This document shows, piece after piece, positions 8,909 through 17,051 of a stretch of 64,000 nucleotides of DNA. The translations under genes were made by a program, and so were the position numbers. The notes under the pieces were generated by a model. The model was not told where the DNA came from. It searched no databases and saw only the letters and a program-made list of their open reading frames with translations. This stretch comes from Verrucomicrobiaceae bacterium (GTDB taxonomy: Bacteria; Verrucomicrobiota; Verrucomicrobiia; Verrucomicrobiales; Verrucomicrobiaceae), in the NCBI GenBank assembly GCA_016713245.1, contig JADJPM010000004.1, forward strand, positions 434,001 to 498,000, read 5' to 3'. Positions within the stretch are counted from its first letter, which is position 1. The number at the start of each line of letters is the position of its first letter.

Positions 8909-10294
8909 CTATTTGACCCAGATTTCGCGTTCCGTCGCGTCGATCTCAGCTTCCCAGGCTTTAAGGCGTTTTTGGAGGTCTTCGACGATCTCGGGGTGCT
9001 GGTAGCCGAGGTTGGTGCGCTCGCCGATGTCGGCTTCGAGGTCGAAGAGGAGGTCCATCGTGTTGCCGTCGTTGATGTACTTCCATTTGCCGTGGCGAAT
9101 GGCCTTCTGCTTGCGATTCGAGCGGTCGATGCGCCAGAAGAAGGTGCGGTCGATGGGTTTGGAATTGCTGGTGAGCAGTGGAATGAGGTCGATGCCGTCG
9201 AGAGGCTTTTCGTTGTTCGTAGTCCCGCCTTTAGGCGGCTCTGAAACGGCTGAAGCCGGGACTACAGAACGAGCAGCAGCCAGAAAGGTGGCGTGCAAAT
9301 CCATGGTGATGGCCATTTGGGAGGTCGTTTTGCCTTGCGGCAGCTTCGCGGGCCAGCGCATGAGGCAGGGTACACGGATGCCACCTTCCCACAGTGTGGC
9401 CTTATGGTGGAAGAGCGGCGCGTTGCGGCTGTAGCGCTCGCCACCGTTGTCGCTGGAGAAGACGACGAGTGTGTTGTCGGTGAGACCGTTCTTCTCAAGT
9501 TCGGCCAAAATCATGCCGACACCTTGGTCGATGCGCTCAACCATGGCTTTGTAAATGGCGCGGCTGCCGTGGTGCATGGTGTCTTTGGTCACCACGGGCG
9601 TCTGCGGTGCATCCGGCGGCTGAAACGGCGCGTGGACGGCGAGATGGGGGACGTAGAGGAAGAAGGGCTGCTTCGCGTGCTCGCGGATGAACTTGGCCGC
9701 TCGGTTGTTGATGAGGTCGGTGAAGTAGCCTTCCTGCTTCACGGGTTTCAGGCCATCTCGAAGGCCGTAGGTGCCATCGTAGTAGGCGTGCTGGTAGTAG
9801 TCCACATGACCGAGAAGTTCGCCGAAGTATTCATCGAAGCCGCGGTTCACCGGATTGTACTCGTCTTTGAAGCCGAGATGCCATTTGCCAAAAGCACCGG
9901 TGGCATAGCCTGCGGCCTTCATTTTCTGCGCGATCGTGATTTCAGTCAGAGGCAGGCCGAGGCCGTGAAAATCCTTCTCCGGCACCCATTCGCCCTTCAC
10001 GCGGCGGAATTGCTCCACCTGATACCCGAACGCGAACTCGATGCCACACCGCTGCTGCCAGCGGCCTGTCATGAAGCCGGTGCGTGTGGGCGTGCAGACG
10101 GGCGCGTTCGCGTAGAAGTCAGTGAACTTCACGCCTTCCGCCGCGAGCCGATCGATGTTCGGCGTGGCGATGTCCGTGCCACCCATGCAGCCGAGGTCGC
10201 CGTAACCAAAATCATCCGCGAGGATGAAGACGATGTTGGGCGGCGCGGCGAAGAGCAGAGGGCAAAGAGCGAAGAGGAGGAAGAAGAGGCGCAT
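8909..10294 (-). CDS. Secreted sulfatase (arylsulfatase A-like, S1 type)
   Basis: A 461-residue exported protein. The signal peptide MRLFFLLFALCPLLFA precedes the family opening 'PPNIVFILADDFGYGDLGCMGG', whose aspartates bind calcium. The formylglycine motif is C67-T-P-T-R71 (NAPVCTPTRTGFMTGRW); Cys67 must be oxidised by a sulfatase-maturing enzyme that is not in this window. 'GKWHLG' and 'FSSDNGGERYSRN' supply further active-site residues. ATG 10292-10294 was chosen because the upstream extension is just translation of the repeat at 10304-10442. Residues of about 343-359 (SVVPASAVSEPPKGGTT) are encoded by a palindromic insertion. The substrate is probably a sulfated polysaccharide or its fragments. 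Confidence 0.93.
   Translation of the reverse strand: MRLFFLLFALCPLLFAAPPNIVFILADDFGYGDLGCMGGTDIATPNIDRLAAEGVKFTDFYANAPVCTPTRTGFMTGRWQQRCGIEFAFGYQVEQFRRVKGEWVPEKDFHGLGLPLTEITIAQKMKAAGYATGAFGKWHLGFKDEYNPVNRGFDEYFGELLGHVDYYQHAYYDGTYGLRDGLKPVKQEGYFTDLINNRAAKFIREHAKQPFFLYVPHLAVHAPFQPPDAPQTPVVTKDTMHHGSRAIYKAMVERIDQGVGMILAELEKNGLTDNTLVVFSSDNGGERYSRNAPLFHHKATLWEGGIRVPCLMRWPAKLPQGKTTSQMAITMDLHATFLAAARSVVPASAVSEPPKGGTTNNEKPLDGIDLIPLLTSNSKPIDRTFFWRIDRSNRKQKAIRHGKWKYINDGNTMDLLFDLEADIGERTNLGYQHPEIVEDLQKRLKAWEAEIDATEREIWVK
9219..9265. repeat. Double-hairpin palindrome inserted in frame in sulfatase gene
   Basis: The outer arms gtagtcccg (9219-9227) and cgggactac (9257-9265) pair perfectly. Two inner hairpins follow, ccgcctttaggcgg and cggctgaagccg. 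This repeats the outer-stem-plus-two-hairpins plan of the 2790, 5969 and 29391 elements with a different sequence. It is translated as 'VVPASAVSEPPKGGTT' between 'ATFLAAA' and 'KPLDGIDL', two blocks that are normally close together in this sulfatase family. Confidence 0.85.
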
Positions 10295-10303
10295 GGGGGG
10301 AGG

Positions 10304-10442
10304 AATGACGAATGAGTAAATCCGAATGACGAACGAATGACGAAGCCCGAAGGCCAAAAAATGCGCGAAACTGCATTGGCGGCCTGATTCGGATTTTGGG
10401 TTTCGGATTTCCTTCGTCATTCGGATTTACTCATTCGTCATT
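10304..10442. repeat. 139-bp element with perfect 29-bp terminal inverted repeats
   Basis: The 29 bases at 10304-10332 are the exact reverse complement of 10414-10442. The interior holds further copies of parts of the arm (cgaatgacga, ttcggatt), so the element is a nested palindrome. It fills the gap between moaD and the downstream sulfatase. Translation of it produces the false N-terminal extension of the sulfatase frame (RNPKSES ... SFVIRIYSFVI). A partial relative, attcggatttcaggccttcg, is seen at about 63310-63329. Confidence 0.85.
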
Positions 10443-10447
10443 TTTCC

Positions 10448-10693
10448 TCATCCGCCCTGCACCGGAGGCATCACAGCCACTTCCGCGCCATCGTGGAGCA
10501 CGGCATCACGCTTCGCATAGGTTTGATCAAGGGCGAGGAGGAGGCTGCGGTCCCATTCGCGGAGCTTGGGCCAGCGTTGAAAGGCGATTTCGAGCAGATC
10601 GGCCATCGTGGAGCCTTCGGGGCATTCGATGGGCACTTCATCCGCGCCAGTGATGTCTTTGAGGACGGAGAAAAAGAGCACGCGGATGGTCAT
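10448..10693 (-). CDS. moaD: MoaD, small subunit of molybdopterin synthase
   Basis: An 81-residue ubiquitin-fold sulfur carrier, the same length as E. coli MoaD. It begins MTIRVLFFSVLKDITGAD and ends in the essential Gly-Gly ('VAVMPPVQGG'), which is thiocarboxylated and donates sulfur for the molybdopterin dithiolene. A GTG at 10700-10702 would overlap the hpt stop codon and add three residues; ATG 10693 was preferred from the family start. No MoaE or other molybdenum cofactor genes are in the window. ThiS is an alternative identity, but the length and the 'FFSVLKDITG' opening favour MoaD. Confidence 0.85.
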   Translation of the reverse strand: MTIRVLFFSVLKDITGADEVPIECPEGSTMADLLEIAFQRWPKLREWDRSLLLALDQTYAKRDAVLHDGAEVAVMPPVQGG

Positions 10694-10698
10694 GGCGG

Positions 10699-11247
10699 TC
10701 ACGCGGGGTTCAGGATGCCGATGCAGGGCAGATTGCGGAAGCGGCCCTGGTAATCCATGCCGTAGCCGACGACGAACTCGTCCTCGATTTCGAAGCCAAT
10801 GTCTTCGACGACCACGTCACGCACGCGCTCGCGTTTTTTGGCGAGCAGGACGCCGGTGCGCAGCGAGGCGGGCTGCTGCGCGGCGACTTTATCCCGCAGC
10901 ACGCTGAGCGTGAGGCCGGTGTCGAGGATGTCGTCGAGCAGGAGCACATCTTGACCGCGGAAGTCGAGTCCGGCGGGCCAGTTCATGCGCACCTGACCGC
11001 TGCTGGCTGTGCCGCCGTGGTAACTGCTGGCGCTGAGGGTGTAGAGCCGCACTGGCATGTCGAGATGACGCAGCAGGTCCGCGACGAAAAAGAGCGCTCC
11101 ATCCATCAAAGCGAGCACGCTGACGACTTTGCCCGCGTAATGGCGATTCAGTTCGGCGGCCATCGCGGCCACGCGAGACTGGATTTGCTCAGGCGTGAGC
11201 AAAATTCGTTCAAGATCGGCTAAAACTCCGGTGACAGGCGCGGGCAT
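10699..11247 (-). CDS. hpt: Hypoxanthine phosphoribosyltransferase
   Basis: A 182-residue type I phosphoribosyltransferase of purine salvage (hypoxanthine or guanine plus PRPP to IMP or GMP). The PRPP loop is 'DVLLLDDILDTGLTL', the N-terminal region has 'VLALMDGALFFVADLLR', and the base-recognition end reads 'DIGFEIEDEFVVGYGMDYQGRFRNLP', typical of bacterial Hpt. ATG 11245-11247 was chosen because it leaves a 24-base gap to the divergent pdxH; a longer upstream frame would run into that gene. It probably forms an operon with moaD, whose start lies at or just after the hpt stop. Confidence 0.93.
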   Translation of the reverse strand: MPAPVTGVLADLERILLTPEQIQSRVAAMAAELNRHYAGKVVSVLALMDGALFFVADLLRHLDMPVRLYTLSASSYHGGTASSGQVRMNWPAGLDFRGQDVLLLDDILDTGLTLSVLRDKVAAQQPASLRTGVLLAKKRERVRDVVVEDIGFEIEDEFVVGYGMDYQGRFRNLPCIGILNPA

Positions 11248-11271
11248 GATGTGCTCTCTTTCTAACGCGAT

Positions 11272-11922
11272 ATGGCCACTCCTGACAAACTCAATCTCCA
11301 AGACCTGCGTGTGAGCTACGACCTCGACGTGATGCTCGAATCGAATACGCCTGCCGATCCGGTGGAGCTCTTCCAACTCTGGTTCAATGATGCCCTAGCT
11401 CATCAACTGCCGGAGCCGAATGCCATGCAACTGGCCACCGCCACACCCGATGGCACACCGAACGTGCGAACGGTGCTGCTCAAGGGCATCGACGGACGCG
11501 GTTTCCACTTTTTCACCAACTACGAGAGCAACAAAGGCCGCGAACTAGCGGCGAATCCGCGTGCGGCGGCCTGTTTTCTTTGGAACGAGCGCCATCATCA
11601 GGTCATCGTGCGTGGCACGGTGAGCAAACTGCCGCACGAAGAGGCGCTGGCCTATTTCGCTTCGCGTCCGGCGGGGCATCAAATTGGTGCCTGGGCCTCG
11701 GCGCAGAGCCAGATCATTCCAGATCGGGCTTGGCTGGATCAGCGGGCAGCGGAGATCGAGGTAAAGTTTGGATCGGACGTGCCGTGCCCGCCGTTTTGGG
11801 GTGGTTACACGATCCAGCCGACCGAAATCGAGTTCTGGCAGGGACGGACGAGTCGCCTGCATGATCGACTGCTGTATGGGCGGGAAGGTGGCGTGTGGGT
11901 GAAGAAGCGGGTGAGCCCGTGA
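11272..11922 (+). CDS. pdxH: Pyridoxamine 5'-phosphate oxidase
   Basis: A 216-residue FMN-dependent enzyme that oxidises pyridoxamine or pyridoxine 5'-phosphate to pyridoxal phosphate, the last step of vitamin B6 synthesis and salvage. Recognisable blocks are 'EPNAMQLATATPDGTPNVRTVLLKG', 'FHFFTNYESNKGRELAANP', 'QVIVRGTVSKLP', 'SRPAGHQIGAWAS' and the C-terminal 'PTEIEFWQGRTSRLHDRLLY'. The length matches the family. It is divergent from hpt with only 24 bases between start codons, so its promoter must overlap the hpt leader. A REP-like hairpin follows its stop. Confidence 0.95.
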   Translation: MATPDKLNLQDLRVSYDLDVMLESNTPADPVELFQLWFNDALAHQLPEPNAMQLATATPDGTPNVRTVLLKGIDGRGFHFFTNYESNKGRELAANPRAAACFLWNERHHQVIVRGTVSKLPHEEALAYFASRPAGHQIGAWASAQSQIIPDRAWLDQRAAEIEVKFGSDVPCPPFWGGYTIQPTEIEFWQGRTSRLHDRLLYGREGGVWVKKRVSP

Positions 11923-11924
11923 AT

Positions 11925-11945
11925 GAACAGGTTGAAAACCTGTTC
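11925..11945. repeat. REP-like palindrome after pdxH
   Basis: gaacaggttgaaaacctgttc is an almost perfect 21-base palindrome two bases after the pdxH stop. Its shape matches the REP copies around the RAYT gene (gaacgggttggaaaacccgttc). It could also serve as a hairpin terminator, although no T-run follows. Confidence 0.6.
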
Positions 11946-11968
11946 GACTTTCTGCGTTCAGGCGGGTC

Positions 11969-13960
11969 ATGCGCCTTTTCTTTTTCCTCCTCGCCCTTTC
12001 CCCGCTGCTCTATGCGGCCAAACCCAACGTCGTGGTAATTCTCAGCGACGACCTCGGCTGGGGCAGTGTGGGCTGCTACGGGGCAAATCCTGAGCTGGTG
12101 AGCACGCCGAACATTGATCGACTCGCGAAAGAAGGTCGGCGCTTTACGGATGCGCTGACGACTTCATCGGTTTGCTCACCGACGCGTTACGCGATGATGA
12201 CGGGACGTTACTGCTGGCGCACGTCGCTCATCAGCGAGGTGCTGGGCACCACGGCGCCGCTGCACATCGAGACGACGCGGCTCACGATGGCCTCCATGCT
12301 CAAAACCCAGGGCTACAACTGCGCGGCGGTCGGCAAATGGCATCTCGGCTACGGCACGGCGGAGAAGTGTGATTACACGAAGGAACTGAAGCCCGGACCG
12401 CTCGAAATCGGCTTTGATTACCATTTCGGCGTGCCAGCCAATCATGGTGATCTGAGCGGTGTGTATGTGGAAAACCACTGGGTCTTTGGTTTGAACAAGG
12501 AGAGCCCGTCTTCGCCGAGTCCGCCGTATGTCACGATCGGTCAGCAGAAGGGAAAACCGACCAAAACGCTCGATTTGAATGCTCCAAAGCGCGTGGACGA
12601 AAACGTGATGGAAACGCTCACCGACAAGCTGGTGACGTGGATTGGCCAGCAAAGCGTGGAGAAGCCGTTTTTCGTCTATTTCACGCCAGTGGCCGTGCAT
12701 AACCCGATCACGCCCTCAAAGGCCACCGCAGGCAAAAGCAAGGGCGGGCCGTTTTGCGACTTCATCAGCGATCTCGACCTCAGCGTGGGTCGTGTGCTCG
12801 ATGCGCTCGATAAGCAGGGCCTCGCGGAAAACACGCTCGTCCTCTTCACGAGCGACAACGGCGGCGTGAACAAACCGGAGAATGCGAACCTTGTGCAGAC
12901 CGATGCGCAGAAGGCTGGTTTGAAGCCGGTGGGGCCATTTCGCGGAGGGAAGCACGATGTGTGGGAAGGTGGCTTCCGCGTGCCTTACCTCGTGCGCTGG
13001 CCTGGGCATGTGCCTGCGGGCACGGTGTGCGATGAGACGATCAGCATCGTCGATACGCTGGCCAGTGTGGCCAAGATCACCGGCCATGCGTTGCCGAAAG
13101 CCAGCGAAGGTGCCGAGGACAGTCACGATGTGTCGAAGGCCTGGCTCGGCGAAAAGTATGAGGGTTCGCTGCGTCCGGATGTGATCGTGCACAGCGCGGA
13201 TGGCGTCTTCGCGATCCGCCAAGGGGCGCACAAATGGATCGAGGGCGTGCCTGCGGATGATGTGAAGCCTGCGGCGAAAAAAGCGCACGGCGCACAATAC
13301 CAGCGGATGCTGTTCGATTTGAAGAACGACATCGCGGAGGAGAAGGAAGTCTCCGCAGCGCATCCCGACGCGGTCAAAGAGCTCGAAGCACGGCTCAATC
13401 GCTATCGCGACGGTGGCTACAGCCGCGAACTGCCTCCAGCGGGTGTGAAGCCGAAGCCGGCATTTGAGCCGCTGCCGCCGCTGGCGAACGCGGAGCCGCT
13501 CGATCTCTCGAAATTCAAAGGATGGGTGCCGCGGGATGGCGCGATGTTTGGCAAAGCGGGCGATAAAGGCGCAACTCTCACCGGCCCGGTTTCACTCAAA
13601 GATGGCGTGCTCGAATTCCAACTCCTCCTCGGCGAAGCAGATCGGCACTCGCTGCGCATTCACACGGCGGGGAACAAGCAGAGCTACCGCGTGGTGCTCT
13701 CGCATGCGAATCTCGACATCGCCATCAATCCACCCACGAAGGACCAAGAGACGATTCAGCTTGGCAAACAGCGTGTGAAGTTCAAATCCAGCGAATGGCA
13801 GACCTTGCGCCTCACTTTCAAAGGCGACGAACTCACTGCGGAGTTCGCCGGAGTCACCTTGAAGGCCCAACACGCCGTCTTGGCGGAGGAGAAGGCTCAG
13901 TTGAACTTCATCGCTTTCGAGGGCGAAGTGGGCGTGCGGGAGGTTAAGCTGGCGAAGTGA
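11969..13960 (+). CDS. Secreted sulfatase with C-terminal beta-sandwich domain
   Basis: A 663-residue exported enzyme. Signal peptide MRLFFFLLALSPLLYA, then 'KPNVVVILSDDLGWGSVGCYG' and the formylglycine motif C69-S-P-T-R73 (SSVCSPTRYAMMTGRY). 'GKWHLGYG' and 'LFTSDNGGVNKPENAN' continue the catalytic domain to about residue 500. The last 150 residues (from about 'KFKGWVPRDGAMFGKAG') are an extra domain with the strand pattern of DUF1080/LamG-like carbohydrate-binding folds ('SLKDGVLEFQLLLGEADRHSLRIHT'). This suggests a sulfated glycan substrate. It probably shares transcription with pdxH only by read-through, as a palindrome lies between them. Confidence 0.92.
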   Translation: MRLFFFLLALSPLLYAAKPNVVVILSDDLGWGSVGCYGANPELVSTPNIDRLAKEGRRFTDALTTSSVCSPTRYAMMTGRYCWRTSLISEVLGTTAPLHIETTRLTMASMLKTQGYNCAAVGKWHLGYGTAEKCDYTKELKPGPLEIGFDYHFGVPANHGDLSGVYVENHWVFGLNKESPSSPSPPYVTIGQQKGKPTKTLDLNAPKRVDENVMETLTDKLVTWIGQQSVEKPFFVYFTPVAVHNPITPSKATAGKSKGGPFCDFISDLDLSVGRVLDALDKQGLAENTLVLFTSDNGGVNKPENANLVQTDAQKAGLKPVGPFRGGKHDVWEGGFRVPYLVRWPGHVPAGTVCDETISIVDTLASVAKITGHALPKASEGAEDSHDVSKAWLGEKYEGSLRPDVIVHSADGVFAIRQGAHKWIEGVPADDVKPAAKKAHGAQYQRMLFDLKNDIAEEKEVSAAHPDAVKELEARLNRYRDGGYSRELPPAGVKPKPAFEPLPPLANAEPLDLSKFKGWVPRDGAMFGKAGDKGATLTGPVSLKDGVLEFQLLLGEADRHSLRIHTAGNKQSYRVVLSHANLDIAINPPTKDQETIQLGKQRVKFKSSEWQTLRLTFKGDELTAEFAGVTLKAQHAVLAEEKAQLNFIAFEGEVGVREVKLAK

Positions 13961-13987
13961 CCTGAGTGACCAAATTGACCGGAATGA
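13957..13987. repeat. Tandem 9-bp repeat downstream of sulfatase
   Basis: Units of the form tgagtgacc, aaattgacc and ggaatgagt follow in tandem across the stop codon of the sulfatase gene. They resemble the 9-base units inside the large ATPase gene (3141-3176, opposite orientation). The array lies between convergent genes. Confidence 0.5.
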
Positions 13988-13993
13988 GTGGGA

Positions 13994-14671
13994 TCACTTC
14001 GCTGCTGCTTTGATGCTGAAGTCGTCGTATTCGACATCAACGGCGTTGGTGGTGAGGCTGACGAGCGATTTGGTGTCGTGGGTGATGCCGTGGGAGGAGA
14101 AGGCGCCGGCTTCCTTGCCGTCGATGCTCACGCGGAGAGTATCGCCCTCGGTGGTGACGATGAGGGTATGCCACTCGCTGAGAGCGAGCTTGGCGGGAAA
14201 GCGCTTCTGCTTGGTGGCGAGCATCTTTTTCTCGTCTTCGGTGAGTTGGTTGGCCTTTTTGCGTTCGTAGAGGCCGCCGCTGAGGTCAAAGCCGCCGGTT
14301 TTGGCATCGGCGAGGTTCACGCCGGTTGGGGAAATCGTCGCTTGGCAGATGTGGCCGGCGTGGGAGCCTTTGTAATTCTTGTCGTCGAACCACACGTTGA
14401 AGCTCTTCGCCTTGTCGCTGGTGAAGCGGAACTTCACGGAAACTTGGAGGTCTTTTTCGCCGTCGAACTTGATGTTGTCCACGGCGCTGTGATCGGAGGT
14501 GGGCGCGGTGATGCCCACGAGCACGCCGCTTTTGACGACGCTGGAGCTTTTGTAATGTCCCCAACGTGGGCCAAAACCTTCGGCGGAGAAGTCATCGGCG
14601 AAAATGACACGCGAATAATCAGCAGAGAAAGCGGTGGAGGCGAGCAGGGCGAGGGTGAGGAGGGATTTCAT
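13994..14671 (-). CDS. Secreted DUF1080/LamG-like protein
   Basis: A 225-residue protein with signal peptide MKSLLTLALLASTAFS. The rest is a single beta-sandwich: 'SRVIFADDFSAEGFGPRWGHYKS', 'LQVSVKFRFTSDKAKSFNVWF', 'SEWHTLIVTTEGDTLRVSIDGKEAGAFSSHGI' and 'DVEYDDFSIKAA'. This pattern is typical of DUF1080 (3-keto-disaccharide hydrolase-like) proteins that are abundant in Planctomycetota and Verrucomicrobiota. ATG 14669-14671 was chosen because it begins the signal peptide; a longer frame extends upstream without one. It sits between two sulfatase genes and may bind or process the same glycan. Confidence 0.8.
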   Translation of the reverse strand: MKSLLTLALLASTAFSADYSRVIFADDFSAEGFGPRWGHYKSSSVVKSGVLVGITAPTSDHSAVDNIKFDGEKDLQVSVKFRFTSDKAKSFNVWFDDKNYKGSHAGHICQATISPTGVNLADAKTGGFDLSGGLYERKKANQLTEDEKKMLATKQKRFPAKLALSEWHTLIVTTEGDTLRVSIDGKEAGAFSSHGITHDTKSLVSLTTNAVDVEYDDFSIKAAAK

Positions 14672-14784
14672 GGCTGGGGATGAACGCAGGTCGTGCTCGG
14701 AGCTATCAATTGGCGGTCGAAGTTGAGCGGACAAAAATACTCGCTTGCCTTGCGGTGGGATTTTCGGGCATGCTGGAGGTCATG

Positions 14785-16188
14785 ATGCGCCTCTTTCTCT
14801 TGCTTGCTCTTTGCTCCACGCTCGCTGCGGCGGAGCGTCCGAATATCCTGTGGCTGATCGCGGAGGATTTTGGGCCGCATTTGGGCTGCTATGGCACGAA
14901 GGAGGTCTCGACGCCGGTGCTCGATGGCATGGCGAAGGAAGGGATGAGGTTCTCCCGCTACTACACGACGGCTCCGGTGTGCTCGGCGAGTCGCAGTGCC
15001 TTCAACACGGGGATGTATCAAACGACGATTGGGGCGCACAATCACCGTAGTCATCGCGATGACGGCTACACGTTGCCGGCGGGGGTGAAATTGATCAGCG
15101 AGCGGATGCGCGAGGCGGGCTATTTCACGGCGAATGTGAAGGAGATGCCGCCCGAGGCCGGGTTCAAAGGCGCGGGAAAGACGGATTGGAATTTCTCGGC
15201 TCCGGAAAAGCCTTTCGATTCGGCGAGCTGGGATGATTTGAAGACGCATCAGCCGTTCTACGCACAGGTGAATTTCCAGGAGACGCATCGCACTTTCCAT
15301 TCGCCGCCGCATGCGGACCCGGCGAAGGTGGAGGTGCCGCCGTACTATCCCGATCACGAGGTCACGCGGAAAGACTGGGCGCAGTATCTCGACGCGGCGA
15401 CGGAGTTGGACCGGAAGATCGGCAAGATCGTCGAACTGCTGAAGCGCGATGGGTTGTTTGAGAACACGGTGATCTGCTTCGTGGGTGACAACGGCGCAGC
15501 GCATGTGCGGGCCAAGCAGTTTTGCTACGAGGAAGGTTTGAATGTGCCCTTCATCCTGCGCTGGCCGTCGGGCTTGAAGGCTCCGGCGGGTTTTGAGGCG
15601 GGCAAGGCGAGTAATCGACTGCTGATGAGCCTTGATTTGACCGCCACCTCGCTGTCATGGGCAGGCATCGCGAAGCCGGAGGGCATGCAGGGGCAGGTTT
15701 TCCTGGGTGAGAAGGCCGAGGCTCCGCGTGAATACACTTTCGGTGCGCGGGATCGCTGTGACATGACGGTCTTCCGCCTGCGCACGGTGCGGGATGCACG
15801 TTATCGCTACATTCGGAATTTCACGCCGGACCGTCCGTTCCTTCAGCACAACGAATACAAGGAGAAGCAGTATCCGGTGTGGAACCTGATCAAGGAACTG
15901 GCCGCGCAGGACAAGCTGACGCCGGAGCAGGGCGTGCTGGCGGCTCCAACAATGCCTGAGGAGGAGCTTTACGATCTCGAAACGGACCCGCATCAGATCA
16001 AGAACCTGGCCAAGTCGAACACGCCGGAGCATCGCGCGGCGCTGGAGCGTCTCAGCGGCGTGCTGAAGGACTGGATCGAGCAGACGAACGATCAGGGAAG
16101 GGTTCCTGAGTCGGAGGAAGTGATCAAGAATCAAGGGGCGACGAAGCCGGCTGAGGCGAAGAAGAGGAAAGGGAAAGGTAAGAAGTGA
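14785..16188 (+). CDS. Secreted sulfatase with CSASR motif
   Basis: A 467-residue exported sulfatase. Signal peptide MRLFLLLALCSTLAAA, then 'ERPNILWLIAEDFGPHLGCYG' and the activation motif C66-S-A-S-R70 (APVCSASRSAFNTGMYQT). Alanine replaces the usual proline, a variant seen in some N-sulfoglucosamine sulfohydrolase-like subfamilies. 'FVGDNGAAHVRAKQ' replaces the more common SDNGG block. A Shine-Dalgarno ggaggt (14774-14779) fits ATG 14785 and gives the MRLF start shared with the other sulfatases. The C-terminus ends in a Lys-rich tail (KKRKGKGKK). It overlaps the next gene by GTGA. Confidence 0.92.
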   Translation: MRLFLLLALCSTLAAAERPNILWLIAEDFGPHLGCYGTKEVSTPVLDGMAKEGMRFSRYYTTAPVCSASRSAFNTGMYQTTIGAHNHRSHRDDGYTLPAGVKLISERMREAGYFTANVKEMPPEAGFKGAGKTDWNFSAPEKPFDSASWDDLKTHQPFYAQVNFQETHRTFHSPPHADPAKVEVPPYYPDHEVTRKDWAQYLDAATELDRKIGKIVELLKRDGLFENTVICFVGDNGAAHVRAKQFCYEEGLNVPFILRWPSGLKAPAGFEAGKASNRLLMSLDLTATSLSWAGIAKPEGMQGQVFLGEKAEAPREYTFGARDRCDMTVFRLRTVRDARYRYIRNFTPDRPFLQHNEYKEKQYPVWNLIKELAAQDKLTPEQGVLAAPTMPEEELYDLETDPHQIKNLAKSNTPEHRAALERLSGVLKDWIEQTNDQGRVPESEEVIKNQGATKPAEAKKRKGKGKK

Positions 16189-17051
16189 GAGGTGAGAAGT
16201 CAGATGTGATTAGGTGCTCCTTGGTTGGCTTGATGCTTGTCGTCTCGGCGATGGCGGGTGAGTGGCCCAGGGAGCTGAAGGCGTTTCACGGCAGCACGCC
16301 GAAGATGGATGGCGTGATCGAAGAAGCCGAGTGGAAGGATGCGACGCGGTTTGAAGGAGTGGAAGGATGGACGCCGCAATTCACGCCGACGACGAAGCCG
16401 GACGATCTCTCGCTGACGGGTTGGGTGAAGTATGATGACACGCGGCTGTACTTTGCGTTTCGCGTGACGGATGATGTGCTTTACGGCATCGACACGGATC
16501 GCTGGCTGCCGGAGAAGAATCCGAAGGCGCATGAACTGACTCGCGAAGGCTGGCCGTGGTTTGGCGATGAGATGGAGATCTTGATCAATGCCTCGAACAC
16601 CTGGAAGGCCGATGAGAATGCCGCGGGCAATGGCTCGTCGTGGCAGATGGTGTGCAATTTGACGAAATCACGCCTCGGCGGCGTGGGAAAGGGAGGCTTG
16701 CTCGAAGGCGAACCTCGTGCGGATGCCTCGGCGTGGGCTACTTACCAACAATGGATCGAAAGCGGGGCGATGGAGGCGGTGGCGAAGGTTTTGCCGGAAG
16801 GAAAGGGCTACGTCATCGAGTGGGCGATCCGCTTTGATCCGTGTCTTGAAGTCTCACCGGGGCGTTTTTTCACGCCGAGCAGGTCGGAGGTGAAAATGGG
16901 GCTGAATATTGCCGTGGGTGATCTCGATGAGAAAGAGAAGGGCAAAGGCAACTTCGGGAATTTTCACCACGAAGACTGGTTCGCAGGTGAGAAGAACAAG
17001 CGCACGAATTTGAAGCAGTGGGGCACGCTGCGGCTGATGCCGTTGAAGTGA
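16185..17051 (+). CDS. Secreted CBM9/DOMON-like sugar-binding protein
   Basis: A 288-residue protein with a hydrophobic N-terminal signal (CSLVGLMLVVSAMA). The body matches the carbohydrate-binding family 9-like pattern: 'FHGSTPKMDGVIEEAEWKDA', 'TGWVKYDDTRLYFAFRVTDD', 'GDEMEILINASN', 'YVIEWAIRFD' and 'VKMGLNIAVGDLDEKEKG'. Such domains bind sugars or haem outside the cytoplasm. The GTG start overlaps the sulfatase stop (GTGA), which supports co-translation with it. A GTG at 16206 or ATG at 16233 would also leave a signal. It ends immediately before the convergent folP stop. Confidence 0.8.
   Translation: MRGEKSDVIRCSLVGLMLVVSAMAGEWPRELKAFHGSTPKMDGVIEEAEWKDATRFEGVEGWTPQFTPTTKPDDLSLTGWVKYDDTRLYFAFRVTDDVLYGIDTDRWLPEKNPKAHELTREGWPWFGDEMEILINASNTWKADENAAGNGSSWQMVCNLTKSRLGGVGKGGLLEGEPRADASAWATYQQWIESGAMEAVAKVLPEGKGYVIEWAIRFDPCLEVSPGRFFTPSRSEVKMGLNIAVGDLDEKEKGKGNFGNFHHEDWFAGEKNKRTNLKQWGTLRLMPLK

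Noticed and set aside
10295..10420. N-terminal extension of the first sulfatase
   Set aside because: The 42 extra residues are translation of the 139-base palindromic element and would bury the signal peptide.
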